Assembly: GCA_015178975.1 (NCBI GenBank) | Contig: WHVD01000073.1 | Span: 62,001 to 126,000 of the forward strand | Direction: 5' to 3' | Length of the DNA: 64,000 nt | Source: Hysterangium stoloniferum | Taxonomy: Eukaryota > Basidiomycota > Agaricomycetes > Hysterangiales > Hysterangiaceae | In this document: positions 23,727 to 34,699 of the stretch, in pieces | Numbering within the stretch: the first letter of the stretch is position 1 | Layout of the letters: each line of letters opens with the position of its first letter | Program-made: the position numbers and the translations under genes | The notes under the pieces: model-generated | What the model saw: the letters and a program-made list of their open reading frames with translations, nothing else | The model's database searches: none | What the model was told of the DNA's origin: nothing

Positions 23727-24120
23727 GCCAGTTGCCTCTAATTTGCGTATCTACTGCTGCTATATCTAAACTACACCCCTTTCTCATTGTCAACATTGCT
23801 GCTTCTATTTCAAAATTTTTTGTTGGCGCAATGAGAGGTGAACTTACAGAGTGTGGTATTGGAACTGAAGATACTGTGGAGTGGTAGTGGTATACAGAGC
23901 ATGGTTTATTGGGAATGGACTCACAGATTGTTGTACCTGTTCCAAGTACATCTATGGGTTTGATGAAGACAACAACATTTGACTTCGAGTTCTGCGAACT
24001 GACCTTTGCAAAGTAGGCCTGTTGTCCCACGAGTGGCCAGGCTGAAGTATTCTGTTATTTGTGGGGACTAGGAGTTGTGAGCAGGGCTCTGAGGTCTGGC
24101 ATCAGAAATCCGGGAGGTTA

Positions 24121-24210
24121 GGAGGATGTGTACTAGGAGTTCTGAGCCTAGGAGGATGTGTACTAGGAGTTCTGAGCCTAGGAGGATGTGTACTAGGAGT
24201 TCTGAGCCTG
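24121..24210 (+). repeat. 30-bp tandem repeat, three copies
   Basis: Unit begins GGAGGATGTGTACTAGGAGT; copies at 24121, 24151 and 24181, identical except the last base of the third. It lies inside the miniature LTR element. A single related unit lies nearby (about 24258), and an inverted piece of the same internal region recurs at about 26095. Confidence 0.9.
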
Positions 24211-24630
24211 AGGTACAATTCGACGCTAACGTAGTGGATGTGTGGTCTGGGAGGTTGGGGGAATGCGTACTAGGAGCAAGGGATGCTCCAAGGTATGATT
24301 CGACGCCAAATGTACCAGACGATTTTTGCGTCTAGTGGGCGCAGCGTATTTTCAAGTTTCGGACGAATATTGCATATGGTGGGCGCAGTGGATTTTTTAT
24401 TTTCGATTTTTGGACGGATTTTTGGATGGATTTTGCATCAAGTGGGCGCATTCTCAACAACTTGCAAAGTGGGCGTGTTGGGATTTATTAGGATATGTTG
24501 CAAGCCGTTGAGCTTGATGGTCTCATACTGTACAGTAGCTTAGTCATCGGATGTATTTCGTTAAGGGACTTTGTCATCCCCTCACCCACATGAAAACCCG
24601 TTGCATATTCTTACAAATAATACTCTGGGT

Positions 24631-25895
24631 TGGAACCTATGAAAGGTTTCAGAGCATTGACTTTTGACTATGGAGGTTCCACTGAGCATGTGATCCATCA
24701 ATCTTTCTAAAGTGCTTCCAACCTTTTGATGACATAATAGGATTACAGACCTACACCAACAACTTACAGGAAACCCTCATCAACACTTGGAATCATATAC
24801 ACCAAGAATGTTACAGATTCCAAAAATCCAGAGTTATGACTGTTGAACAGGAAGAATCAAGTCTCAAAGCTAAGGAGGAACTCTTGACCAGGAACAACTT
24901 GACCAGTCACAGTCACATTCTCACTAGCAAAATAGGAGACAAGTGTCACAAGGAAGCCAAGCTCAGGGTAAGGCAAGAAACACAGGAAGTTCTTCTTTGA
25001 AAGAAGTAACAAAAAAAGCATTGCCAGGTCCCCTAAGGAGTGCTGGATTTGTGGGAGCCCAGAGCATTTTAAGATCAACTGTCCTCATGTGGGCAAATGT
25101 CTCATTATGTTTCAATCAATATGTAAATGCTCCACACAGAATCCCACTGAGGAGGCTGAGGACCAGAGGTTATATGAAATGGTTTATGGATTAAGCATGC
25201 AGGGACTAGTAAATAACATTGATGATGAATCAATTTTCATTTCTGCTTATCCCCCTTGACTAGAGGGCAACTTGATCTCAGAGGCAGAACCTAACTCAAA
25301 CATGAACAAAGTGTTAGAAGTTTACATCTTGATATTGGATTGTGACTTTCTAGAAAAGGGGGACTGGTTGAGTGCCCATCATCAGAACTGTAAAGGTCTG
25401 ATGGGAAAGGAAGTCTCATCATCATCAGTACAAGTCATCAAAGATTGGCCAGAACCCAGAAAAGTCAAAGATATACAATCTTTCCTCAGCTTTGCTAATT
25501 TTTACTGATGGTTTATCCACAGATATTCCAAGATCACAGTCCCCCTTACTCATCTTACATGCAAGGGTGCCCCATGGAATTTTGATGATAAGTGTTGAAA
25601 AGCTTTCAATCTTTTAAAAGATTCTTTTTCTTCAGCTCCAATCCTTTCACATTGGAAACTGGACACTCTGCTCATTGTTGAAATGGATACCTTGGACTAT
25701 GTATTTGGAGCAATTTTGTCTATCCAGGTCTCTGATGGAGAAGTCCACCTCATGGCTTTTCTGTCCCAGACTTTCACCGGACCAGAGTTCAATTATGACA
25801 TCCATGACAAGGAACTCCTAATGATTTTTGCAGCCTTCAAATTGTGGTGACACTATTTGGAGGGTGTGGGAATTCCGATTGACATTGTAATAGAT
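24631..25895 (+). pseudogene. Mosaic of decayed retrotransposon gag and RT-RNase H
   Basis: 24631-24690 matches, on the minus strand, the gag of element T (SKVNA and PFIGSNP, with an internal stop). From about 25030 the plus strand reads ECWICGSPEHFKINC, an intact CCHC zinc knuckle of a gag. From 25430 the plus strand reads a gypsy RT/RNase H end (VIKDWPEPRKVKDIQSF, VPLTHLT, DYVFGAILSIQ, DKELLMIF) with at least three in-frame stops. It parallels element T's pol at 51.2-50.7 kb. Orientation changes inside the stretch show a rearranged, dead composite. Confidence 0.8.
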
Positions 25896-26183
25896 CAGGG
25901 TTGGGCATAGACAGGTTTGATGTTCAGGTTCCAGTGGGTTGTCCAGTTGTGAACTGTGACTTGGTGGGTATAAGAGTCAGGTGCATATAGGGTGGGGTCT
26001 GGATGCTGGCGGGTTTTCCAGTTAACCTGGTATAGAGAGTCGGGTGCATGTAGGATGGGGTCTGGAGCCCAGTGGGATTTCCAGTCCTAACACCTTGCTC
26101 CTAGAATGCATTCACCCAACCTCCCAGACCACAAATGCTGGACCTTGGAGCCCTGCTTGCAACTCCTATTCTGTGTGATGAAA
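25896..26183. repeat. LTR-T-like and inverted TRIM fragments
   Basis: 25925-26085 contains repeated phrases (GGGGTCTGGA..., GGGTTTTCCAGT) like the U3 part of LTR-T. 26095-26130 is an inverted piece of the internal region of the miniature element at 23574. No gene. Confidence 0.55.
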
Positions 26184-26870
26184 TCAGGTAAGCAATATAA
26201 AAATGCTCTCCCCTGTGCTAGCAGTGAGAGCCTCCAAGTTTTCAGCAGGCAACCCACTTGATGATGAACCAACTGGCTTTGGCCTGGGACAAAAATGCAC
26301 AATGTGACCTTTGCCATTGCACCTATAACAATTTCTTGACCATTTCACATTTGGTGAGTTTGTTTTCATTTTGAGCACAATTTGACTCTCAGTGTCCTTT
26401 CAGCCTTTCAGGCAGCTTTCTTCTTCTTCTACCAGTGCTGCAGAAATATCCTCAATGGTACATAAGTGATCCCACATGCTGCATAAGAGTGGTCACAACT
26501 GCACTAAATTCCAGAGCTAAACAATAGATGAGGGCATCTGGCACGTCCTCTTCATGTAACTCAAGTCCAATCACTTGAAGCTGTGAAACAAGAGTCAAAA
26601 TGCCATGGATATATTCCATCACTGGCTTTTGACATCATGCTAGTATATATAGAGCTGGCATTTCAATGAAATCTGATTGGCCTGATTATTTGCCTGATAG
26701 ATTTTTGCAAGTGCTTGCCATGCCTCAGGTCCAGTTATGCATTCTCAAATATATGATTGTTGGCTTGACACAATTGTGAGTCCAATTGCTGTGTAACCAT
26801 CCTCCAAATGCTTTGCCCTTTGCCCATTCCAAATACTCCTTGCTACTCTCATCCTTAGATGCCTTTGCTC
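26184..26870 (-). pseudogene. Decayed copia-type gag
   Basis: Minus strand. Pieces in several frames give GPEAWQALAKIYQANNQANQ (UBN2/gag domain), VMEYIHGILTLVSQLQ, LHEEDVPDALI and the zinc knuckle NCYRCNGKGHIVHFC near 26330. Frameshifts and stops break the frame. Its upstream end abuts LTR-A copy 1. Confidence 0.75.
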
Positions 26871-26874
26871 CACT

Positions 26875-27516
26875 TGTGAAGAGTGGTGGAAGTTCTAACC
26901 ATTCTATATATGAAGAATATCAACTGTTTAGGTACAACACAACAATGTATTGACTATCTAAGTCTAATACAGACCAAACATGTATTGACTATTTAGTTCA
27001 ATACAGTTGTGAGGATTAGTTATCTTAAGTAGATTAGATAGCTAAGATGAATGAAAGAGAATCAACTTTAAAGTACGATTCAGAGTGACTGCTTGAGTGT
27101 TTAAGGAAATAACGAGAGAGTCGAATGAACAGAGTAATGCAGATATAGTTCACATGGATTGAGATAACGGTTCGAGTTTCAACTAGTGTAGTTCAAAACT
27201 GTGATTGTGCTGGTAGTTAAGCCTGTCTATGACGGTTGAGACGATACCCCAATCACAACTTGCAGAACACTAAATGGGGGCAAGTCGTGGTTATGGGGTA
27301 AAAAGTGTCTGAGTTCTAACTATTGGTGCTAGAATACATAGGTCTGGCACATATGCACCCACAAGAGTCAATGTACTGAATGCATAGGTTGTCAAACTAA
27401 ATATATGTGCATAATAAAATAGAGAGAAAATAGAAATAATAATGTAATAATGGAAATACATATAGTGTGGGCTTGTCCAGACTATATTTTGGAGTATATT
27501 TTGCAGTACCTCTCAC
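26875..27516 (+). mobile_element. LTR-A, copy 1 (right end altered)
   Basis: Starts TGTGAAGAGTGGTGGAAG and runs to CAGTACCTCTCAC. The usual terminal ACA is lost and no target duplication is found (left CCACT, right not matching). Part of the family described at 53471, 55594 and 32145. Confidence 0.8.
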
Positions 27517-28151
27517 GGTGCCCTCCAGGTTGAAGAGCTATGTCAAAGAAGGTGTCAAAGGATGCTTGGAACTCCTCCCCATGCATCCTGCGAAGAACCC
27601 CCGAGGTGCAGGATGGTGTTTCCCCAGGCGAGACACTTGGTGCGAAAGGAAAGGACAATATCCTCCTGCTTCAAAATGTCGTTGGCAGATGTCAGCCCAT
27701 CCTTCTGAATGGAGGAGACCCAATGACCATAGGCCTTTTGGCACGTTCAAATGATAGTGTGAACGTGATTGGCAGAGGTGGCTGTAATGTGGGTGATGAG
27801 AGGGAGCTGGGGGTGCAGTGATGGCAGATCAGGAGTGGGAGGTGGTGCACGGCTCACGTCCTCACCAGAGGGAAGTCCTCCCAAGGTGTCAGAATGTGAT
27901 AGCAGATGCTCTAACAGGTCAACCAAGTCCACAGCCGAATGAATCGGTGCATGCTCAGGAAGGACACAAGCAGAGTCCACTAGCAGAGACTGAAACATGG
28001 AGAGCTCAACCCATTCGATGTCCTCCGCTAAATGCAGCTGTTCCTTAGGGTCATTGATGTGTAAGTAAAGCATGCTCATATTGTGATGTATTAGCCTTAT
28101 TTTAATACTATTTTCTGAAAAAGGAGTCCAATGCTCTATCAAAATGTGCAA
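27517..28151 (-). other. Unrecognised minus-strand frame, possibly a retroelement remnant
   Basis: The frame 28151-27747 contains HTITATSANHV-like text (ITHITATSANHVHTI). In a shifted frame it continues RAKRPMVIGSPPFRRMG, LTSANDILKQEDIVL and so on to about 27540. The continuity across one shift suggests a decayed gene. I do not recognise it. Confidence 0.35.
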
Positions 28152-28990
28152 ATACTCAATTCACTGCAAGGTAAAATAATTTAAGTATTTGATATTAATC
28201 AGTGGCAGCCTGAATAGACTTAGAACCCCTGAAGTCAAGAGTTTACTTGAATATATGCACCCAACTTCGCAAAGAAGGTTTTGAGAGCTGCTTTTGCAAG
28301 CTGTTCTTTTTCTGTGAAAATATGTACTTAAAATATGAATAACAATTCACTGATTCAGAATCTAGATTCAACTTCGATTCTAGCTAGTTTATACATGTAT
28401 ATATTTTATACTATTTATCAAACAGTAAAAATATTTATAAACAGGTCAAAAGATTAGATATAGAATAAAACACTATTTGGCTAATATATGCTTTATTTAC
28501 ACTACCCTACAGGGTCTACTGTGATACTAACTTATCAGGATCTTAATGTAGTCTTAAGGATTCTGCAAGAATATTCTCAGTATTTATTTATGCCAAAAAC
28601 CGGGTAGAAATTAGAAATGTATTCCTAATCTCAACAATGATAACCAAGATTGTTTATTACTTTAATTGATCACCAACAACTCAACTAGAGGTGGATAAGT
28701 AATAAAGGATAGCCAGCTACTCAACTAAGAGGTGGCAAAGGAGAACAAAAGTCAACAACTCAGATTGAGGTGACAGGGGGAACAATAGATCAGTCAACAG
28801 CTCAGATTGAGGTGACAAGGGATCTGATTGGGCCAACAACTCTAATAGAGGTGGCAAGGGTTTCCAACAGCTCTGATAGAGGTGGAATTAGATGTCCAAC
28901 TGCCCAGATTGGGGTGGAGTAGGCTGCTTGCTGCAGTGACACACAGATGAGGTGTAAATGGGTTGATAAAATGAGTTATATTTCATGGCT
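28152..28990. repeat. AT-rich region with degenerate tandem phrase
   Basis: 28650-28920 repeats the phrase CAACAACTC(A)GATTGAGGTG, in varying form, about seven times at 30-50 bp spacing. This is typical of a decayed LTR or retroelement leader. No gene seen. Confidence 0.5.
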
Positions 28991-29180
28991 GGAGCAGAGC
29001 TCCTTATATATACTGAGATCTGAGACATTTAGAGACATATTGAACTTTATTTCTATCCTATTTTAGCTATTTTACTTGGAATGTTTTAGACATTTCCGCC
29101 ATTTCTCTATTATAGCATATATGATGACATAATATATGACATAATATTCCCGCGCTAGTGTGCATGTGATGCCCATCGCA

Positions 29181-29335
29181 CCTTTTGTGACTGTTGCGTG
29201 CCCTTGTGACTGTTGCGTGCCCTTGTGACTGTTGCGTGCCCTTGTGACTGTTGCGTGCCCTTGTGACTGTTGCGTGCCCTTGTGACTGTTGCGTGCCCTT
29301 GTGACTGTTGCGTGCCCTTGTGACTGTTGCACGCT
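29181..29335 (+). repeat. 19-bp minisatellite, about eight copies
   Basis: Unit CCTTGTGACTGTTGCGTGC; the six central copies are identical, the first and last diverged. Because 19 is not a multiple of 3, the minus-strand frame runs through all three phases and encodes a 19-residue repeat (HATVTRARNSHKGTQQSQG). The frame is a by-product of the repeat. Confidence 0.93.
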
Positions 29336-29674
29336 TTTGTGACGACTGTTACTTGTTGTGACAACTGTCACTCATCATGACAAATATTCCCGCACATTGT
29401 GTAATAAGTGCCAGGTGGCCGGTTTGAAGATATATTAGTTAAAAACGAATAAAAGGTAGAAATTTCGTAGCTCCCTCAATTTATAAGATAAAAAGACAAT
29501 ATAAATTGCATAAATTCAATATAAATCAAGAGAATATTGTACAATTTAATAATCGTGATATAAGTACATTTTAACAGCCTTTGTTAAGAATTTCGTTTTG
29601 GGGAAATTGCGAAAAATAGAAAAAACCTTTAAAAATACATAACACATGTGGTCTGACAGTGTGAGGGACCCACT

Positions 29675-30148
29675 TGTGAAGAGTGGTAGAAGTTCAGACC
29701 ATTCTATATACGAAGAAATGAGTAGAAGAGGAGGATATTGACCTATTCGGTGCAATATAAGAGAAAGTGAGAGAAAGAGCACAAGATGACGAAGGAGTCA
29801 ATGAGTGCGATGGTTCGAGTGGAGGCCTCGACTATTACAGTTCGAGGCCAGAAGTGTTCAGTAGTTCAGATACTGCTACTTATGTAGTAGCTGACACGTT
29901 ACCCTGATCACCGCTCGTAGTAGACCTAGTTTGTGTCTTACGAGTGGTGGTTCCTGGGTTAAAGTGTGTCTGAGTTCTAATTGGTGCTGAGTGCACCCAC
30001 AAGTATACACAATGCTTCGAACTAATGAAATATGCAATATTCGAAGAATATGAAAGATAGAAAAATATGAATAGAATATGTAAAATATAAATGAAATAAA
30101 AGGAGTGTTTTACCACAATGAAACTGTGGTAAAAGCATACTCCTCACA
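29675..30148 (+). mobile_element. Solo LTR-C, 474 bp
   Basis: TGTGAAGAGTGG...TACTCCTCACA, flanked by the duplication CCACT (29670-29674 and 30149-30153). A hairpin with 10-bp stem (TTTTACCACA / TGTGGTAAAA, 30108-30134) sits just before the end. An inverted copy of the same length lies at 62814-63287. Confidence 0.95.
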
Positions 30149-30153
30149 CCACT

Positions 30154-30799
30154 ATACCCTTGAATATGCCCTTTAAGAAGGAGTTGCCGCAAGGTTGGCC
30201 CCAGTCACGTTAGTGTGCATCCCACAGTAAAAATGTCTGAAGGGTAGTTGATTGACACGCACATCCAACCTGCCTGTGAGAAATGAGCCAAGTTGGCTGT
30301 GTCCCGAGAGGAAGGGGGAGAAGGCAGTTGTGGTGGAGGACTGCAAACAGGGTTGGCCAGAGCAGGGTCAATGGCAAGGGGCGTGTCATCCTGGACATCA
30401 GCCCTCCACTTCCCTTTCACTTTTTCGCTTAAGGGGGGAGGCTCCTCGGAAACTTCCATGGCTGGGGAGGTTCCTCGCAGACCTTCGTGGCTGGGGGGGT
30501 TCCTCAAAGACCTCCATGACTGAGGGTGGCTCCTCAAGGATTCCATGGGTTGGGTGATCAACATCCATCAATGTAATGTTGGGTTGACGAATGGGGCTCC
30601 CAAGGGAAATGCAAAGTGAGTAGGGAGAGGCAGGTGGAGGACTCCGAACTGGTAGGAGAATGTGGGGCATGTCCAACACCATAGAGAACAATGGTGTTGG
30701 GGTAGTGTGAGTGACAACAAGGGGTCAGGTGATGGGCGAGATGGTGGAGTAGTCCGCAGTGTGGAGGGGGGTTTGGGCACAGGTGAGGGTGGTGGTATG
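30154..30799 (-). other. Pro/Glu-rich frame, unrecognised
   Basis: Minus-strand frames here encode short Pro/Glu-rich repeats (SEEPP, LEEPPS, FEEPPQP) and SPPPQLPSPPSS. They may be a low-complexity part of a lost retroelement gene. No domain, and the frame changes repeatedly. Confidence 0.3.
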
Positions 30800-32144
30800 T
30801 GTTACGACCGTGTCGCAGCCGTTCGGCCCCGAGGTTATCGCCACCTATCGACGATTCAAGTTATTGTTCAAGTCACCACATCGGAAACCATCACCCCCAA
30901 TGCTGACGTATGTTTTCGTGGTGATCAAACCCCATTTACACCCACGTCAAAATATACTTGTACTATCTGGTTAAACTTTTGATACGTCCCTTGTATTATG
31001 ATGATCCGCTCTATCCTATGTTTCACATATGTCTATCTATATTTGTAGTCCTCGAACTATTTCCTTTTACCATAATTCCGCTCTCGGTTATCATCGGCCT
31101 CCAAACTAATCATAAACTTCCCATTCCTAGTCGAGCTTATTGTTAATACCATTTTCCGCCTTTCTCCCCGTTAGTATTTTCTAGACGCCTGTTACTTGTA
31201 TATGAACCCACTGTAATTGTAGTTACTGGGCAATCAGAATATCGACTCAGAATACCCTTGTGAAGGGTATGCATATATCATGATTGGACTGTGGAATAAT
31301 ACATATATTATAGTATTTTATTATTTAGTTCTTACTCTTTTTCCCTAACTCTCTAGATCTTCGAGCATACCTGTATTTCTTAGTTCGAAGTCTTGTGTAT
31401 ATCTATGGGCGCTCTCAGTGCTAAATCTTAGACAACTTTTACCCAGCAGACACCACTTCGTAACGACTCAGATGTCGAATAGCGAGAGGTGTCAAGGGTA
31501 GTATCTCAGCTACCATAAGGGTAGCATTCTCTAGTCTACTAATAGCCTTTTGGACTCGAACCGCTAAGGTCGAGTTCCGCTTTCAAGACTTTGCGCTCGT
31601 CGACACCGTAGTCGACTCACGCTACTATTACTCTATCCTAGACACTCAGTCTTTAGCTGAGTATCTTTCTTATTTCTAGCTACTAGTTGTACCATAAAAG
31701 GTCAACTCATTATCTTACTGTTCTAAGCCGTCACGAGCAACTATACAGTTGCTCTTGAGGCGTGCAGTGCATTCTTATACTAGTACTAACAGTCTAGTAG
31801 TCTATAGTATTGTACTGACGGTCAATACTCTCTAATAGTAGTTGAATAAACACTATTCTTTGTATATAGAGCGGTCAAAATCCACCACTCTTCACATCCA
31901 CTATCCACCTTCGCGTGCACTTGCCCACTCTCGGCCTCCGACCCCTTGGCCCGACACTCGACTTACCCTACATTTCCGATTGGTAGTTCCACCGAGAGGT
32001 ATTCGTTAGGACTAGTCTTCACCCGCCCGAAATTTAAGGACACCCAACAGAAAGTTGCGAGGGTGCAACACATAAGCTGAAGCCAAGTCCTTCCGATCGG
32101 TCCCCGTCAGCCCACCAACATTAGTCAGTTTTCAGTTCTTAACA
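30800..32144 (+). mobile_element. LTR-G, copy 1, containing LTR-B
   Basis: Starts TGTTACGACCGTGTCGCAG and ends AGTTCTTAACA, as do the copies at 47663, 52948 and (inverted) 58302. It is interrupted by an LTR-B at 31259-31896. No matching target duplication: the right end passes straight into a truncated LTR-A. Confidence 0.85.
31259..31896 (-). mobile_element. LTR-B inside LTR-G copy 1
   Basis: Plus-strand reading TGTGAAGGGTATGCATA...CACTCTTCACA, so the LTR is inverted. The flanks (ACCCT and TCCAC) do not match. Compared with other LTR-G copies, about 31 bp of host LTR are missing at the site. It was either inserted with a deletion or later joined by recombination. Confidence 0.85.
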
Positions 32145-32562
32145 GAAATAACAAGAGAGTTGAATGAACAGAGTAGCATGGATATAGTCCACATGGATTG
32201 AGATAATGGTTTGAGTTTCAACTAGTGTAGTTCAAAACTGTGATTGTGCTGGTAGTTAAGCCTGTCTATGACGGTTGAGACGATACCCTGATCACAACTT
32301 GCAGGACACTAAGTGGGTGTCTGGGCAAGTTGTGGTTACAGGGTAAAATGTGTCTGAGTTCTAACTATCGGTGCTAGAATACATAGGTCTGGTGCATATG
32401 TGCCCACAAGAGTCAATGTACCAAATGCATATGTAGGTTGTCGAACTAAATATATGCGCATAATAAAATAAAGAGAAAATAGAAATAATAATGTAATAAT
32501 GGAAATATAGTGTGGGCTTGTCCAGACTATATTTTGGAGTATATTTCGCAGTACCTCTCACA
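32145..32562 (+). mobile_element. LTR-A, 5'-truncated copy
   Basis: Joins LTR-G copy 1 without a gap at GAAATAACAAGAGAG and runs to CAGTACCTCTCACA. The first about 220 bp of the LTR are missing, marking a recombination or deletion junction. Confidence 0.8.
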
Positions 32563-32731
32563 CCACTATCACAACACCCCACAATCCAACACACTGCAGA
32601 ACCATTAACAGTGAAAACTTCCATTTGTGGTAGTTATCACCTGAGAGTTTTGGGATGCTCACTAGTAAGGCATTGATGTTGGACATAGGATAATGAGATA
32701 GTATTCATGTGGCTTTTTAAAGCAATGGGGT

Positions 32732-33003
32732 GGGGCCCATAACCTGTAAGATGTTGACAGTATAATGAAAATGGACAAGGTTTTTATTTGTATGACTAAG
32801 CTACTGTAATGTACTATTTACCCGAGCATATTCTACAAAAGTGTGTGTGTTGTAAACCATGAATTAATGCAAGATTATCAATGGCTTGCAACCTATAAAT
32901 AAATTCTAACAGGATCAATGTCAGTTTGGGGGGTTCAGAAATTTGGTTCAAAGAAATCAGTAGTTAGATATAGTTTAGCCATGTGGGATGGGGCCCATAA
33001 CCT
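32732..33003 (-). mobile_element. Diverged relative of the miniature LTR family
   Basis: On the minus strand an LTR (32911-32745, starts TGTTAGAATTTATTTATAGG, ends ACATCTTACA) is followed directly by GGTTATGGGCCCC (32744-32732), the same primer-site sequence as in the element at 23574. A second copy of this motif lies at 33002-32990. The LTR shares GGTTGCAAGCC and CAGTAGCTTAGTCAT-type words with the 140-bp LTR but is longer and diverged. Confidence 0.7.
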
Positions 33004-34699
33004 GTTGCAAGTAATATCTCTGTTGTTATGAAGATATGGAAACTAACTACTGTACATTCTATCCTGATGCCAGTTATATGTGTTTTGTAGACAAAAGGGA
33101 CAGGGTATACATGTGACATGTCTCTCATTACATTTCAACTGATGAACTTCATCTATTGTCTGGCCCTATTGTTTCCCACATAGGACCCTGTTGACACAAA
33201 TCAAATTTCCTTCAATTAAGTCAAATAATAATCATAATTTATTCTACTAAACTGAATACAGAAGCCTTGTTCAACAAAGAATAGATTTGCCCTGTCGATG
33301 AAGTGAGAGGCTAATACCAGTCATGAAGGCTCACAGATGTTAATGTCGAAGAGTTTTGACAATCACATAAGATAAGATCAAGAGGTAGATTAATAATACA
33401 GATAACTAATATACAATGAACAGATTTTCTGACTGAAGTCCTTTGTTCTTCTGATTGCCATTTTATGCCTTTCTTCATTAACCTATGTACATATGATTAA
33501 ACTATGACCTATGAATGAAATCATATATGACATCAAAATGAGACAAGTTGAATGTAAGTTGAATGAATTTGAGGGTGTCAAAGATGTCAAATAAAATGTC
33601 AACTCGGAATTTTTGTTGAAGATAAATTGATATGTTGAAGATGAGTTGAAGAGTTGTTGAAAGTTACCTTGAATATTTTGTGACAATGTTGTGATTGTGA
33701 CAGTGCTTCCAGTAGACACTCAAGTGATGTCTTTGGTAAGTCATGGTTTCAGGGTAAAAGTGTCTTGTTTGATGCTACATACTAGTATACATATGTGTCC
33801 ATGAGTGTCCACATGTCCACATTAATAGGGGATCTTAAATGAATATCTTGAAAAAAATAAAAGGAAATAAAATGCATAAAAAATATAATAAAAGTGGAAA
33901 TTATATTAGTAGTGCAAGTTCTTAGAAACTTAGCCCTATCTCTCACACCCATAGCCATTAATTCACTCCCATATGTATATGGCACTCACACCTCATTTAT
34001 GACACATTCATAATATGCTCATTTGTTTGATAATTTACCTACTACAAGAATTGTGCAAGACCCTCAAACCACTGGATCTTCAACAAATGGTGCTCCATAT
34101 TATTGGCATACATCACAGACATGCTTCTCTCCAAAGGTTGGCAGTGGCAGCAGCTCCCTTGCAGTTCCATCAATATGCCATTTAGTTACTGGCACTGAGC
34201 GCCATCAATGTCAGGTTTTTTCAGGTAATCCAGTTCAACCCATCCCAGGCAAGCTTTAGGACAACAACACTTTTGATGCTAGGCTCTGCGTGCCCATAAT
34301 CTGTTAAAGTTATTTTGCACAGCTAATTATAGCTGTCAGTGAGTGGTAGTCCTTCACTGAGAGTATACGCGGTTCGGTCTCCATTCCATATCTAGGTTCC
34401 GGCTTATCAAAATATGCTGATGTAGTTCAACACACCATGCCACTGACATATCTCTGTAAGATACAACTTGTTTTATTGTAAATAATAATGAATTACACTG
34501 AAAAAATGGCTACTGTACAAAAGACGGTGTTGTACAAAGGACCGGATTACTGTATGAGAACGGCCGTAACGGCCGACACAAAACAAATTCTTGATGTGAT
34601 GTGTTGTGACATAACCCCATCGCTTGCGACTTGCAACGCTGCACCATACACTATCAATTACTCTGTCTTTTAATCGCTCGTATTGCTTTTAAGATTACT
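33004..34699. other. Repeat-derived flank and 5' region of the next gene
   Basis: AT-rich remnants of LTR-like sequence. 33540-33780 resembles in style the LTR at 51215 (many GTTGAA words), and 33720-33800 carries a phrase shared with LTR-A. A plus-strand frame at 34023-34259 is Ser-rich and unrecognised. No host gene before 34700. Confidence 0.4.

Larger units (their letters stand above)
23574..24615 (+). mobile_element. Miniature LTR retrotransposon (TRIM-like), 1,042 bp
   Basis: Two near-identical 140-bp LTRs (23574-23713 and 24476-24615; start TGTTGGGATTTATTAGG, end ATATTCTTACA) surround 762 bp without a long reading frame. Target duplication AATAA at 23569-23573 and 24616-24620. The primer site follows the 5' LTR directly. 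The internal region holds a 30-bp triplicate. The LTRs being nearly identical implies a recent insertion. It must be non-autonomous, moved by proteins made elsewhere. Confidence 0.93.
21368..24630 (-). mobile_element. Tc1/mariner element, broken and nested
   Basis: The left end is CAGTGACTCACAAAACC at 21368, directly after a TA. Subterminal inverted repeats match between 21499-21590 and 23485-23573 (both carry CACAAAACCTTTCCAATG or its complement and a stretch around TAGTTTAGTCAGGCC). The right inverted repeat is split by the miniature LTR element at 23574-24615, resumes for about 10 bp (TACTCTGG) and is then cut off by gypsy-derived sequence. The transposase gene lies on the minus strand inside and is itself split by a solo LTR. 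Confidence 0.85.

Noticed and set aside
28650-28930. Spaced GAGGTG repeats as a possible CRISPR-like array
   Set aside because: Repeats are degenerate, spacing is irregular, and the setting is a eukaryotic retroelement remnant.
29072-29371. Repetitive Thr/His/Gln-rich minus-strand frame
   Set aside because: By-product of a 19-bp minisatellite that is open in every phase.
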